Assembly: GCF_023278365.1 (NCBI RefSeq)
Contig: NZ_CP075338.1
Coordinates: 3,348,001-3,412,000 of the forward strand
DNA length: 64,000 nt
Direction: 5' to 3'
Origin: Epilithonimonas zeae
GTDB lineage: Bacteria; Bacteroidota; Bacteroidia; Flavobacteriales; Weeksellaceae
Shown here: positions 7,572-15,757 of the stretch, one piece after another
How positions within the stretch are numbered: position 1 is the first letter of the stretch
How the letters are laid out: each line of letters begins with the position of its first letter
Made by a program: the position numbers and the translations under genes
The notes under the pieces: generated by a model
What the model saw: the letters and a program-made list of their open reading frames with translations, nothing else
Told to the model about the DNA's origin: nothing
Databases searched by the model: none

Positions 7572-9035
7572 ATGAAAAGAATAATTTTCGTCTTCTTTTT
7601 GTTTTCTGCATTATCAAAACTTTTTTCACAGGCAACAACTCCAATACCTTGTACTAGTGGAAAAGCTTATGTTGTAATGCAAAACATAACTGGAACAAGT
7701 GGTATCTCTGGTTTTTATTCTATTGATGCCAATAGCGGAGCAGTAACTACAATTAAAAATCCAATTATCCCAGCATCTACCGGAATTACCGGAAGAAGGA
7801 TCAATTGTATTGGTTATAATAAGCTGGATGGATTTATATACGGATACAGAGCAAACTCTAATCAGATTATTAGATTGGATCTTAATGGCAATTATGACCT
7901 TATTACTGTAAGCGGCTTAACTGCAGGAACGGTAGGTGCGGCTACCGCAGGAGATGTTTATAATAATGAGCTGTATATTTTCAGGAATTCTAATGCTCAG
8001 ATTTACAAAATTAATCTCAGCACCTTAGCTGTTACTGTAATTCCTTTTACGACACCTACTGCCATTACCAACTTTCAAATCAACGATTTTGCTTTTGCAT
8101 CGGATGGTAATATTTATGGAATTACCCAGATTGGTAGTGCAAGAAAAGTTTTTAGAATCAATTTAACCACCAATGCACTTCAATTTTTGGGAGATGCTAT
8201 AGGTGCTCAAATCAATTCTGAAGCTGATGATTCTTGGGGAACAGCTTTTATTGATTCTGCGGATAATCTATATGTAGGAAACAATGGTAGTAGAAATGCC
8301 TATAAATTTCAGTATAATTCTGCAACGACATCGTATAGTATGAATGCCAGTTTGTTTGCAACCGCGAATGATGCAGGTCAAGTTTTGGCAGATGGCGCAA
8401 GTTGTGCACTTACATTGCCTCCAAATCCTAAAGATGATACAGGTTGTATTGCAGATCCAACGCTTTCACAAACTATTACAATCAATGTTTTAAGTAATGA
8501 TGTGTCTGGAACAAGAGCTATTAATCCTGCAAGCGTAAGGCTCATCAATCCGTCAACGATGGCTACGGCTACTACGGTTACAATTCCTGGACAGGGAACT
8601 TTTACTGTCAATACAACCACTGGTGTAATTTCATTTTCCTCTTTAACCACTTTTACGCAACCAGTAACGATCCAATACAGTGTAGCAGATACGGCTGGAC
8701 TTGTTTCTGCTCCTGCAACAATTACGGTTTCTATTTGTTATTGTACAAAAACGCCGGCAACAGGAACACCCAATGCATATACTCCAATCGGGATAACTTC
8801 ACAACAGAAACAGGACAGCTGGCCGCAAAGTATTCCTAATGGTTTTATAGCTTTAGAATCAAAACAGAAAGGACTTGTAATTACGAGAGTCAATCACGTG
8901 AGTACAACGCCTCAAACTACAGATTCTGTTACAGATCCAAAAGAAGGGATGATTGTGTATGATATCCAGGACAAATGTGTGAAGCTTTTCAACGGAACAA
9001 GATGGAAATGTATCAATAGAAGTTGTAACCAATGA
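7572..9035 (+). CDS. Secreted protein with beta-propeller-like region
   Basis: 487 residues with signal peptide MKRIIFVFFLFSALSKLFSQ. Residues about 25-280 have short beta-rich repeats naming a value and an axis (GFYSIDANSGAVT, IIRLDLNGNYDLITV, IYKINLSTLAVTVI, VFRINLTTNALQFLGDAIG), typical of YncE/DUF6923-like propellers on Bacteroidetes surfaces. Residues about 290-390 look like a cadherin- or Ig-type module (TITINVLSNDVSGT, VSICY). The tail has EGMIVYDIQDKCVKLFNGTRWKCI, a GMxxYD...W motif also found twice in the next gene. There is no YPNP sorting domain, so T9SS export is not supported. Specific function unknown. Confidence 0.7.
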   Translation: MKRIIFVFFLFSALSKLFSQATTPIPCTSGKAYVVMQNITGTSGISGFYSIDANSGAVTTIKNPIIPASTGITGRRINCIGYNKLDGFIYGYRANSNQIIRLDLNGNYDLITVSGLTAGTVGAATAGDVYNNELYIFRNSNAQIYKINLSTLAVTVIPFTTPTAITNFQINDFAFASDGNIYGITQIGSARKVFRINLTTNALQFLGDAIGAQINSEADDSWGTAFIDSADNLYVGNNGSRNAYKFQYNSATTSYSMNASLFATANDAGQVLADGASCALTLPPNPKDDTGCIADPTLSQTITINVLSNDVSGTRAINPASVRLINPSTMATATTVTIPGQGTFTVNTTTGVISFSSLTTFTQPVTIQYSVADTAGLVSAPATITVSICYCTKTPATGTPNAYTPIGITSQQKQDSWPQSIPNGFIALESKQKGLVITRVNHVSTTPQTTDSVTDPKEGMIVYDIQDKCVKLFNGTRWKCINRSCNQ

Positions 9036-9048
9036 TAATAAAAACCAA

Positions 9049-9582
9049 TTGAAAAATAAAATTTATAATATAATTTTCTGTGCTATAGCAGGCATTGTAA
9101 ACGCCCAAGTTTCTATGGGTGGTAAATTAAATGTAGATGGTGCATCAACAATTCTAGATTTCAATGATGCAACTGGTAATACCAATGGCATCATACTTCC
9201 TGCTGTAGATGATACAACCAACGCCTTTAATTCTATGGCATCGGCTAATAATGGAACATTCCTTTTTGATAAAAGTAATAACAGAGTAAGGATGTACGAG
9301 AATAATACTTGGGTTAATCTTACCGATGAAGGAGTATCGAGTTCCATTATTCCAAATACTTCAGATGAATCTGGTTCTAAGTCTGGTGTTATTATGGGAT
9401 CAGAAACTAGTGATGCAAAAGGGATATTGATTTTGGAAGCTGCAGATAAAGCTTTGATATTACCCAAAATTGCCAATCCCCACTTAACTGTAAAAAGTCC
9501 TTATCCAGGGATGTTATGTTATGACACTGTTGGTCGTGCGATTGCGGTTTACGATGGGAATGTCTGGAGCTATTGGAAATAG
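9049..9582 (+). CDS. Secreted protein with two GxxxYD...W tail repeats
   Basis: 177 residues. The only start that retains the signal peptide MKNKIYNIIFCAIAGIVNAQ is TTG at 9049, 14 bases after the previous stop; an ATG at 9032 runs into a stop after six codons. Residues 20-60 (GGKLNVDGASTILDFNDATG) resemble the opening of many flavobacterial surface proteins. Two short motifs follow, GTFLFDKSNNRVRMYENNTW near 88 and PGMLCYDTVGRAIAVYDGNVW at the C-terminus, matching the tail of the upstream protein. The shared tail and tight spacing suggest one functional unit, perhaps surface structure. Function unknown. It ends 13 bases from the convergent recG stop. Confidence 0.65.
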   Translation: MKNKIYNIIFCAIAGIVNAQVSMGGKLNVDGASTILDFNDATGNTNGIILPAVDDTTNAFNSMASANNGTFLFDKSNNRVRMYENNTWVNLTDEGVSSSIIPNTSDESGSKSGVIMGSETSDAKGILILEAADKALILPKIANPHLTVKSPYPGMLCYDTVGRAIAVYDGNVWSYWK

Positions 9583-9594
9583 ATTTTAAAAGTC

Positions 9595-11682
9595 TTAGCT
9601 GATCTGTGACCACTTATTCTTCCCTTTATATTGTCTGATGTAATATTGTTTCATCACCTGATTATCGGGATGATTGAGAAGCGAATCTTTTTCTAGGATT
9701 CGCTCAACGGTTAGTTTCGAAGCTTTTATAATGGCAGAATCTTCTATCAGACTTAATTTTTTGAAATCTACGACACCACTTTGCTGAGTTCCCAAAATAT
9801 CGCCCGGACCACGCAATTCCATATCAACTTCGGAGATTTTGAAACCATCATTGGTCTGAACCATAGTTTTGATTCTCGTCCGGCTTTCTTTGCTCAGTTT
9901 ATCATCTGTCATAAGGATACAATAACTCTGTTCTGCGCCTCTTCCAACGCGTCCTCTCAACTGATGAAGCTGTGATAATCCGAATCTCTCGGCACTTTCA
10001 ATCACCATTACAGAAGCATTCGGAACGTTGACACCAACTTCTATCACAGTTGTTGCTACCATAATTTGAGCATTTCCTGAAGCGAAAAATTGCATATTAA
10101 TATCTTTCTCCGCAGGTTTCATTCTTCCGTGAACCATTGTCACATTGTAACTTTTGAAAAAATTCATAACTTGGTCCAGACTTTCCATCAGATTTTTGTA
10201 ATCCAGAGTTTCTGATTCCTCAATCAATGGATAAACAAAGTAAATTTGACGACCTTTTTCTATCTCTTCCCGACAAAAACTGTAAACCGAAAGCCTGTCT
10301 TTTTCTCGTCGATGGGCTGTGATAATTGGTTTTCTTCCGACTGGCATTTCATCAATCACAGAAACATCCAAATCCGAATAAAAACTCATTGCCAAAGTTC
10401 TAGGAATTGGCGTCGCAGTCATTACCAAAATGTGGGGCGGAATATTATTTTTTGCCCAAAGTTTAGCCCGTTGAGCCACCCCGAATCTATGCTGTTCATC
10501 GATAATCGCTAATCCCAATTTATGGAATTTAACTTTGTCTTCAAGGATTGCGTGCGTTCCAATCAAGATAGAAAGTTCGCCATTTTCCAATTCTTCGTGA
10601 ATGATTTTTCTCTCAGAAGTTTTGGATGAACCGGTCAAAAGTTTGACATTAATCTCTGTATTTTGTAATAATTCTTTAATTGAATTAAAATGTTGCTGAG
10701 CTAAGATTTCTGTCGGTGCCATCAAACAAGATTGAAAACCGTTATCCATCGCTATTAGCATAGTTAATAATGCGACCATCGTTTTCCCTGAACCAACATC
10801 GCCTTGCAACAGTCGATTCATTTGGGTCGAACGTTTCATATCGGTTCGGATTTCTTTCAGAACTCGTTTTTGGGCGTTCGTTAATTCGAATGGAAGATTG
10901 TTATTATAGAAATTAGTGAAATGGTCGCCGACAATCGGAAACGGATTTCCGAAGGATTTCGTTTTCTGGTGCAGTTTTTTCAGTCCATAACCTAACTGGA
11001 AAAAAAATGCTTCCTCGAATTTCAATCGCCTGTCAGCCGCTTCAAAATGTTTAAAATCTTTTGGAAAATGAATGTTGTAATAGGAATTCAATCTCCCCAT
11101 TAACTTCATCGATTTCAAAAGATAATCGGGTAGATTCTCGGAAATCAGTTGAGGTAAATCTTTTAAAATGTTGAAAATAACATTTTGAAAAAACTTATTA
11201 TTGATTCCTCGTTTACTCAATTTTTCGCTTCCAGGATAAATTGGTAAAAGCGTTCCTGATAATGCTTTTTTTTCATCGGCTTCAATCTCAGGATGTGGCA
11301 TAGAAAAATTACCATTGAAGAAGTTGACTTTCCCGAAAATAAAAATTTCTTTATTCAATGGAATAGAGTCTTTCATCCAATTGGTGTATCGGAACCAAAC
11401 CAAATCCATCGTACCAGTCTCGTCTCTGAATTTCGCTGACAAGCGTTTCCCCTTTTCGTAAACAACTTCCTGGATATCTGTGATTTTCCCTCTCAGCTGG
11501 ATATCTGCATCCGGCTCTTTGGTTAAATCTCCTATTTTGTAAATTTTACTTTTATCGATATAACGGATTGGATAGAAGGTCAGCAAATCTTCCACAGTCG
11601 AGATTCCCAACACGTTTCTGATAAATTTTGCGCGTTCGGTTCCGATGTTTTTGAGAAATTCTATGGAAGTTTCTAAAGTCAA
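9595..11682 (-). CDS. recG: ATP-dependent DNA helicase RecG
   Basis: Rescues stalled replication forks and processes Holliday junctions by branch migration. Length 695 residues is normal. The N-terminal wedge/OB domain is visible around residues 60-150 (LRGKITDIQEVVYEKGKR, FRDETGTMDLVWFR). Superfamily 2 motifs follow: Walker A GDVGSGKTMVA, DEQHRFGVAQR (motif II), TATPIPRTLAMS (motif III), TTVIEVGVNVPNA and QLRGRVGRG (motifs V-VI). The C-terminus carries RGPGDILGTQQSG, characteristic of RecG. It is convergent with the gene ending at 9582 and separated by 87 bases from the upstream minus-strand gene. Confidence 0.97.
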   Translation of the reverse strand: MTLETSIEFLKNIGTERAKFIRNVLGISTVEDLLTFYPIRYIDKSKIYKIGDLTKEPDADIQLRGKITDIQEVVYEKGKRLSAKFRDETGTMDLVWFRYTNWMKDSIPLNKEIFIFGKVNFFNGNFSMPHPEIEADEKKALSGTLLPIYPGSEKLSKRGINNKFFQNVIFNILKDLPQLISENLPDYLLKSMKLMGRLNSYYNIHFPKDFKHFEAADRRLKFEEAFFFQLGYGLKKLHQKTKSFGNPFPIVGDHFTNFYNNNLPFELTNAQKRVLKEIRTDMKRSTQMNRLLQGDVGSGKTMVALLTMLIAMDNGFQSCLMAPTEILAQQHFNSIKELLQNTEINVKLLTGSSKTSERKIIHEELENGELSILIGTHAILEDKVKFHKLGLAIIDEQHRFGVAQRAKLWAKNNIPPHILVMTATPIPRTLAMSFYSDLDVSVIDEMPVGRKPIITAHRREKDRLSVYSFCREEIEKGRQIYFVYPLIEESETLDYKNLMESLDQVMNFFKSYNVTMVHGRMKPAEKDINMQFFASGNAQIMVATTVIEVGVNVPNASVMVIESAERFGLSQLHQLRGRVGRGAEQSYCILMTDDKLSKESRTRIKTMVQTNDGFKISEVDMELRGPGDILGTQQSGVVDFKKLSLIEDSAIIKASKLTVERILEKDSLLNHPDNQVMKQYYIRQYKGKNKWSQIS

Positions 11683-11769
11683 AAAAGGAAAATTTGTTCC
11701 GACGAATTTCGGGAAAATTTATGAAATTTCAGTTTAGAATCAATTCAAATCAAAAACAAAATTGGAGCA

Positions 11770-12504
11770 TTATCGGTTACTTTTTTCGAGGAGTTTCGGA
11801 ATCGTATTAAAACCTAACCAGAGAACTGCGAGGAGGAGTGCAATCCCGACAAAAACTTGTACGCAGGACATCAGCAAAGAATAACTGCTGGAATTACTTA
11901 CTAAGATTTTTTCTGTGGTAATGAACAATTTACTCTCGTCGTTTTTTGGATTGAAAAAGATCTTATATGCTTTATTTTTTTTGTAATTCTCGATATTCTG
12001 AGAAAGCTCATTTTTTATTTTTTCTTTTTTTTCTTCTGTCTTACGGAAATACCAAGGATAAACAATTTTGATAGCTTCAAATTCTGTCATCTTTTTGATT
12101 TGATTATTATAGAGGAAAGAATATTGGATATTCGCAATCGCTTTTGGACCTTTTCTTCGGGTGATTTCTTCCCATTTGACATACTGATTTTCTATGGTTC
12201 CATTGGTTTCTTTCCAGTTCCAATGAAATAATTTGAAATCCTTCACCTGAAGATATGGAGAAATAGAGTAGATGCTAGTCAGGGAAAAGTGAAGCAATAA
12301 AAAAATCACCAATAATCTTTTCCATCTTATTTTAGTTTTGAATTGTGGTATGCAAATCAGAAGCGAAATGATGACCGAAAGAATAGACGCACTAATTGGC
12401 GAAAATATGAGGTAAATAATCAAAATTATAGGAAACAGCACTTTCCAAGTCAAAAAATCAGTAATGCCTTTTCCTTTTTTTTGATAAGCTTCGTTAGAAT
12501 TCAT
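11770..12504 (-). CDS. Membrane protein of unknown function
   Basis: 244 residues. Three or four hydrophobic helices lie near residues 22-52 and 63-84, plus one near the C-terminus (residues 211-232, LLMSCVQVFVGIALLLAVLW). The roughly 125-residue soluble region between them contains NGTIENQYVKWEEITRRKGP and YPWYFRKTEEKKEKI, a layout like DUF3592-type proteins, though I cannot confirm the family. It starts 33 bases after the upstream secreted protein gene and is likely in the same operon. Function unknown. Confidence 0.6.
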   Translation of the reverse strand: MNSNEAYQKKGKGITDFLTWKVLFPIILIIYLIFSPISASILSVIISLLICIPQFKTKIRWKRLLVIFLLLHFSLTSIYSISPYLQVKDFKLFHWNWKETNGTIENQYVKWEEITRRKGPKAIANIQYSFLYNNQIKKMTEFEAIKIVYPWYFRKTEEKKEKIKNELSQNIENYKKNKAYKIFFNPKNDESKLFITTEKILVSNSSSYSLLMSCVQVFVGIALLLAVLWLGFNTIPKLLEKSNR

Positions 12505-12537
12505 ATCATTTCTGTGTATTAACCAACTTAGTCGCGA

Positions 12538-13278
12538 TTAAGAACCTTCCGCCAATGGTTCGGGATTTACAATAAATCGGTTTTTGACTGAATTATAATT
12601 CACAATTAAATAACCGCCAACCCGACCGTAACTATTGGAAACCATGAAGTCGTTGGTTTTATTAGTCGTCACATTGTCAAAAATAATTGTCATTAAATTT
12701 CCTGTAGGCGTTTCGATAGCATCAAAATTCAATGTTTGGAAAATCTGATTGGTTTTTTTGTTGATGATTTTCAATTCGTGCATAAAAGCATCTGATTGGC
12801 TGTTTTTTTTATAAACTCCAACAAAATAATAATCTTTCAACGATTGGTTTTGTAGAATTTGTATGTTTTGAAATTGCTCATTGGACAAATCGCTCAATTT
12901 ATCTTTCAACTGAAGTACGACATTGAATTGTTTTTCATTATTTTTCCAAGTTCCGGACAACTTATTGGATTTTAAAATGAGTGAAAAAGTAGCAGAGATT
13001 TTATCGTTCTTATCCAATTCATAAACTTCAATTCGATTCGATTTTTGGTCAAATTTTCCTTCCAACCGAATAGGATTATTGAATTTATCATATTTATAAA
13101 CACCAATAATGTTGTAGTCTTTTTTAGCAGGTTCTCCAAAATATCCTGGCTTAAGCTGTAAAGAAAAAGTCACAGGGAATTTGTCAATCTTTCCAGTGAA
13201 ATTGTAAACTTCATACCAGCCTGCGAAGCCTTTGATAGCAACAAAAATAAAAAGGAATAAAAGAAATTTTACTTTCAT
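12538..13278 (-). CDS. Secreted protein of unknown function
   Basis: 246 residues from ATG at 13278, with signal peptide MKVKFLLFLFIFVAIKGFAG. An upstream in-frame ATG at 13344 would add 22 residues, but it overlaps the promoter element at 13342-13349, so the internal start is preferred. The mature part is beta-rich with repeated lysine/asparagine-rich strands (GKIDKFPVTFSLQLKPGYFG, NIIGVYKYDKFNNPIRLEGK, KLSGTWKNNEKQFNVVL), resembling a lipocalin-like fold, which is only a guess from strand pattern. Followed after 33 bases by the membrane protein gene. Function unknown. Confidence 0.6.
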   Translation of the reverse strand: MKVKFLLFLFIFVAIKGFAGWYEVYNFTGKIDKFPVTFSLQLKPGYFGEPAKKDYNIIGVYKYDKFNNPIRLEGKFDQKSNRIEVYELDKNDKISATFSLILKSNKLSGTWKNNEKQFNVVLQLKDKLSDLSNEQFQNIQILQNQSLKDYYFVGVYKKNSQSDAFMHELKIINKKTNQIFQTLNFDAIETPTGNLMTIIFDNVTTNKTNDFMVSNSYGRVGGYLIVNYNSVKNRFIVNPEPLAEGS

Positions 13279-13341
13279 TTGTGTTTTATTGATTTTGATT
13301 TCAACTTTTATTATAATTGATTTTAGTTTAAAGTATTGTTG

Positions 13342-13349
13342 CAAAAATA
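13342..13349 (-). promoter_or_regulatory. Predicted -7 element TATTTTTG
   Basis: Minus-strand TATTTTTG matches TAnnTTTG. It places the transcription start near 13336 and so supports the ATG at 13278 over the one at 13344. Confidence 0.5.
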
Positions 13350-13476
13350 GATTTTAGAACAATTTAAAATTTTTTATATTTTATTTTGATTCAAAAAAAG
13401 TGCCTTAGCAATAAAGTTGTATTAAGCTTGTTAAATTATAATCTTGAATATAATTATACAATGATAGGAACTAAAA

Positions 13477-13505
13477 AAAACATCCAAGTTTTTGGATGTT
13501 TTTGT
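13477..13505 (-). terminator. Terminator after the thioredoxin-fold gene
   Basis: AACATCCAA and TTGGATGTT form a perfect stem starting a few bases past the stop at 13508. On the minus strand it is followed by a run of T (the A-run at 13472-13479 on plus). Confidence 0.75.
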
Positions 13506-13507
13506 AA

Positions 13508-14041
13508 TTATTCTTTGATTTTCGATTTGAACTTTTTCTGGTAGCCTTCCCATTCTTTTCGGGTCTTGATGGTCTTGTACTCGTTGGAAGCAATCATAGA
13601 GAAATACGGTTCCACTTCTTTGGCTTTCAGTGCACCAGAAAGACTGGTAATTGGGTCAGTTTTCTCATCCAGAAAAACCATTGTTGGAATCATATTGATG
13701 TTCATATATTTGGAAAACTGATGAAGTCCGCTTTTAGATTTTTTGCCTTTATAATCCGGGTTTGTGAATGTATGTCCGGCAAAAATAACTGTTTCGTTCC
13801 CATCACTTTCGAACTTTACAGCATAAAATTTATCATTAATAATTTTAGCAATTTCCGGATGGTTAAAAGTGAATTTATCCATTTCTTTACAAGGGGCACA
13901 CCAATCTGCATAGAAATCAATCAGGATTTTCTTTGGTTCTTTTTTCTGAGCCGCGAGAGCCTGAGTCATCGTCATCCATCGGACTTGTGCAAAACCTGAA
14001 ACTTGAATCAGAAATAAGGTTAATAATAAAATTTTTTTCAT
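13508..14041 (-). CDS. Periplasmic thioredoxin-fold protein
   Basis: 177 residues with signal peptide MKKILLLTLFLIQVSGFAQ. A thioredoxin-fold domain carries FYADWCAPCKEMDKF with the redox pair Cys48 and Cys51, and a cis-proline-like NMIPTMVFLDEK further on. The C-terminal region (EVEPYFSMIASNEYKTIKTR) is typical of periplasmic DUF255/thioredoxin_7-type reductases in Bacteroidetes. It probably reduces or isomerises disulfides in exported proteins. It lies 61 bases downstream of the POT gene at 14103, with no promoter element visible between, so co-transcription is likely. Confidence 0.85.
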   Translation of the reverse strand: MKKILLLTLFLIQVSGFAQVRWMTMTQALAAQKKEPKKILIDFYADWCAPCKEMDKFTFNHPEIAKIINDKFYAVKFESDGNETVIFAGHTFTNPDYKGKKSKSGLHQFSKYMNINMIPTMVFLDEKTDPITSLSGALKAKEVEPYFSMIASNEYKTIKTRKEWEGYQKKFKSKIKE

Positions 14042-14102
14042 CTGTGTGTTTTTTATGTTTTCAGTTAACTCTCCATAATAGTAGACGTTTTAAAGTTTCT
14101 AT

Positions 14103-15578
14103 TTACTTTACACCTTGCATCAATTTTTTCACAAGTGGCGAAAGAACAATGAGGATGACTCCGGCAATCAAGGCATAAATTCCTAACGTTTTGTAGCCGT
14201 CTGTGTAGGCTATTAATTTGCTTGTCAAAGTTCCTCCGGTGTTAGCTTCGGACATTTCTGCACCTATTTTTCCTGCGAAAAATTGCCCAAATGCACTTGC
14301 CAGAAACCACATACCCATCATCATTCCAAAAAGCTTCTTTGGAGAAAGTTTCGTTATGATAGACATACCAATTGGCCCTAAACATAATTCTCCAAATGTG
14401 ATTACGAGCCAAGTGAATGTGAATAAATTAAGAGAAGATTTCCCATCATCATTAGCAAAAAACCTTAACGAATAGAATAAGAAAAATCCTGCTGCAAGAA
14501 ATAAAAATCCAATTCCGAATTTAATAATAGTATTAGGTTCTAATTTTTTACTTGCCAACCAAACCCACAATAATCCTACTAACGGGCTGAAAATAATAAT
14601 GAAAAATGAATTGGAACTGTTGTTAATAATATTCGGGTCGATATGGAAAAATAAAAGGTTATCAACAAGATTGTCCTTTGCGAATAATGATAAAGAACCA
14701 CCACTTTGTTCATAAATAGCATTGAAAATCAAATACATTACAATGAATATGAATGCCGCAATTACTTTTTTCTGATAGCTTCTGTCTAGTTTCACTATTT
14801 CATAACCCAAATAGAGCAATGATACAACGCCGATTCCGTACATAAAGTAATCTGTAAAATCACTATTTTGAATAAGGAAATAAATGACTGGTAACAGCAA
14901 AAGCGCTCCAACAATTACAATTGTTTCTTTCTTGATTCGGGTTGATTCCTGATTATGTAATAACGGAGAATTTCCGATCGGTTCAATAGATTTTTTGATG
15001 AAAAAATAAGTAATTAAACCAATGAGCATCACCACAGCTGCTGCTAAAAAGCAAAGACTCCAAGAATAATATTTACCAAGATAAACGCAAAGTGCTCCGC
15101 CTAAAAGTCCTCCAATATTGATTCCTGCATAAAACATCCCGTAACCAGCATCTCTTCTCACGTCATCCTCTTTGTAGAGTTCTCCAACCATCGAGGAGAT
15201 ATTTGGCTTAAAAAATCCTGTCCCGATAATGGAGCACGTAATTCCAAAATAGAACAAATCGTGAGGATTATAAGCGATGATAAGATTTCCCAACGCCATT
15301 ATGATTCCTCCAAAAACCAAAGATTTTTTGAATCCCAGAATTTTATCCGCAAAAATTCCACCGATGAATGTAAAGGCGTAGATGAAAGCCTGTATGGCTC
15401 CATATTTTAGATTGGCATCTTTCTCGAAGAGTCCGAGCTGGTCTGTCATAAAAATAACCAGGACACCTCTCATTCCGTAGAAACAGAAACGTTCCCACAT
15501 TTCTATTGTGAAAAGATACCAAAGTTGTTTAGGATATTTGCCTTTGAAATTCTGAATTTCTTCGAGGGTAAGATTCAT
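14103..15578 (-). CDS. POT family proton-dependent oligopeptide transporter (1 of 3)
   Basis: 491-residue MFS-type inner-membrane transporter importing di- and tripeptides with protons. The POT signature ExxERFxxY is at Glu26-Tyr34 (EMWERFCFY). The second signature appears in GFFKPNISSMVGELY near residue 125, followed by AGYGMFYAGINIGGLLG. A C-terminal ELCLGPIGMSIITKL motif is near 400. It is the shortest of three POT paralogues in 6 kb and has no large loop insertion. A DPP-IV-type peptidase lies 5 kb upstream on the same strand, giving a peptide supply for these carriers. Confidence 0.93.
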   Translation of the reverse strand: MNLTLEEIQNFKGKYPKQLWYLFTIEMWERFCFYGMRGVLVIFMTDQLGLFEKDANLKYGAIQAFIYAFTFIGGIFADKILGFKKSLVFGGIIMALGNLIIAYNPHDLFYFGITCSIIGTGFFKPNISSMVGELYKEDDVRRDAGYGMFYAGINIGGLLGGALCVYLGKYYSWSLCFLAAAVVMLIGLITYFFIKKSIEPIGNSPLLHNQESTRIKKETIVIVGALLLLPVIYFLIQNSDFTDYFMYGIGVVSLLYLGYEIVKLDRSYQKKVIAAFIFIVMYLIFNAIYEQSGGSLSLFAKDNLVDNLLFFHIDPNIINNSSNSFFIIIFSPLVGLLWVWLASKKLEPNTIIKFGIGFLFLAAGFFLFYSLRFFANDDGKSSLNLFTFTWLVITFGELCLGPIGMSIITKLSPKKLFGMMMGMWFLASAFGQFFAGKIGAEMSEANTGGTLTSKLIAYTDGYKTLGIYALIAGVILIVLSPLVKKLMQGVK

Positions 15579-15705
15579 AATATAATTGATAAATAATTCG
15601 ATTTGTGACGCAGTGGTTCACTAATTTATTTTGATTAAAATTTTTTTAATTCAATTGTTGACACAATGGGTTAATAAGTGAAATTCTATCATACGAATGT
15701 AACAA

Positions 15706-15730
15706 AAAACCACCGAATATTCGGTGGTTT
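15706..15730 (-). terminator. Terminator after the second POT gene
   Basis: AACCACCGAATATTCGGTGGTT is a perfect 22-base palindrome. On the minus strand it is followed by TTTTGTT, about 28 bases after the stop at 15758. Confidence 0.8.
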
Positions 15731-15757
15731 GTATTGATAAATAAATGCGAAAGTTTT

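Noticed and set aside
9063-9476. 137-residue minus-strand open frame opposite the secreted protein at 9049
   Set aside because: It lies antisense to a gene with a signal peptide and conserved tail motifs, lacks a promoter element or ribosome context, and its composition mirrors the opposite strand.
13279-13344. Longer N-terminus of the 12538 gene
   Set aside because: The signal peptide begins at the internal ATG 13278 and the promoter element at 13342-13349 overlaps the longer start.
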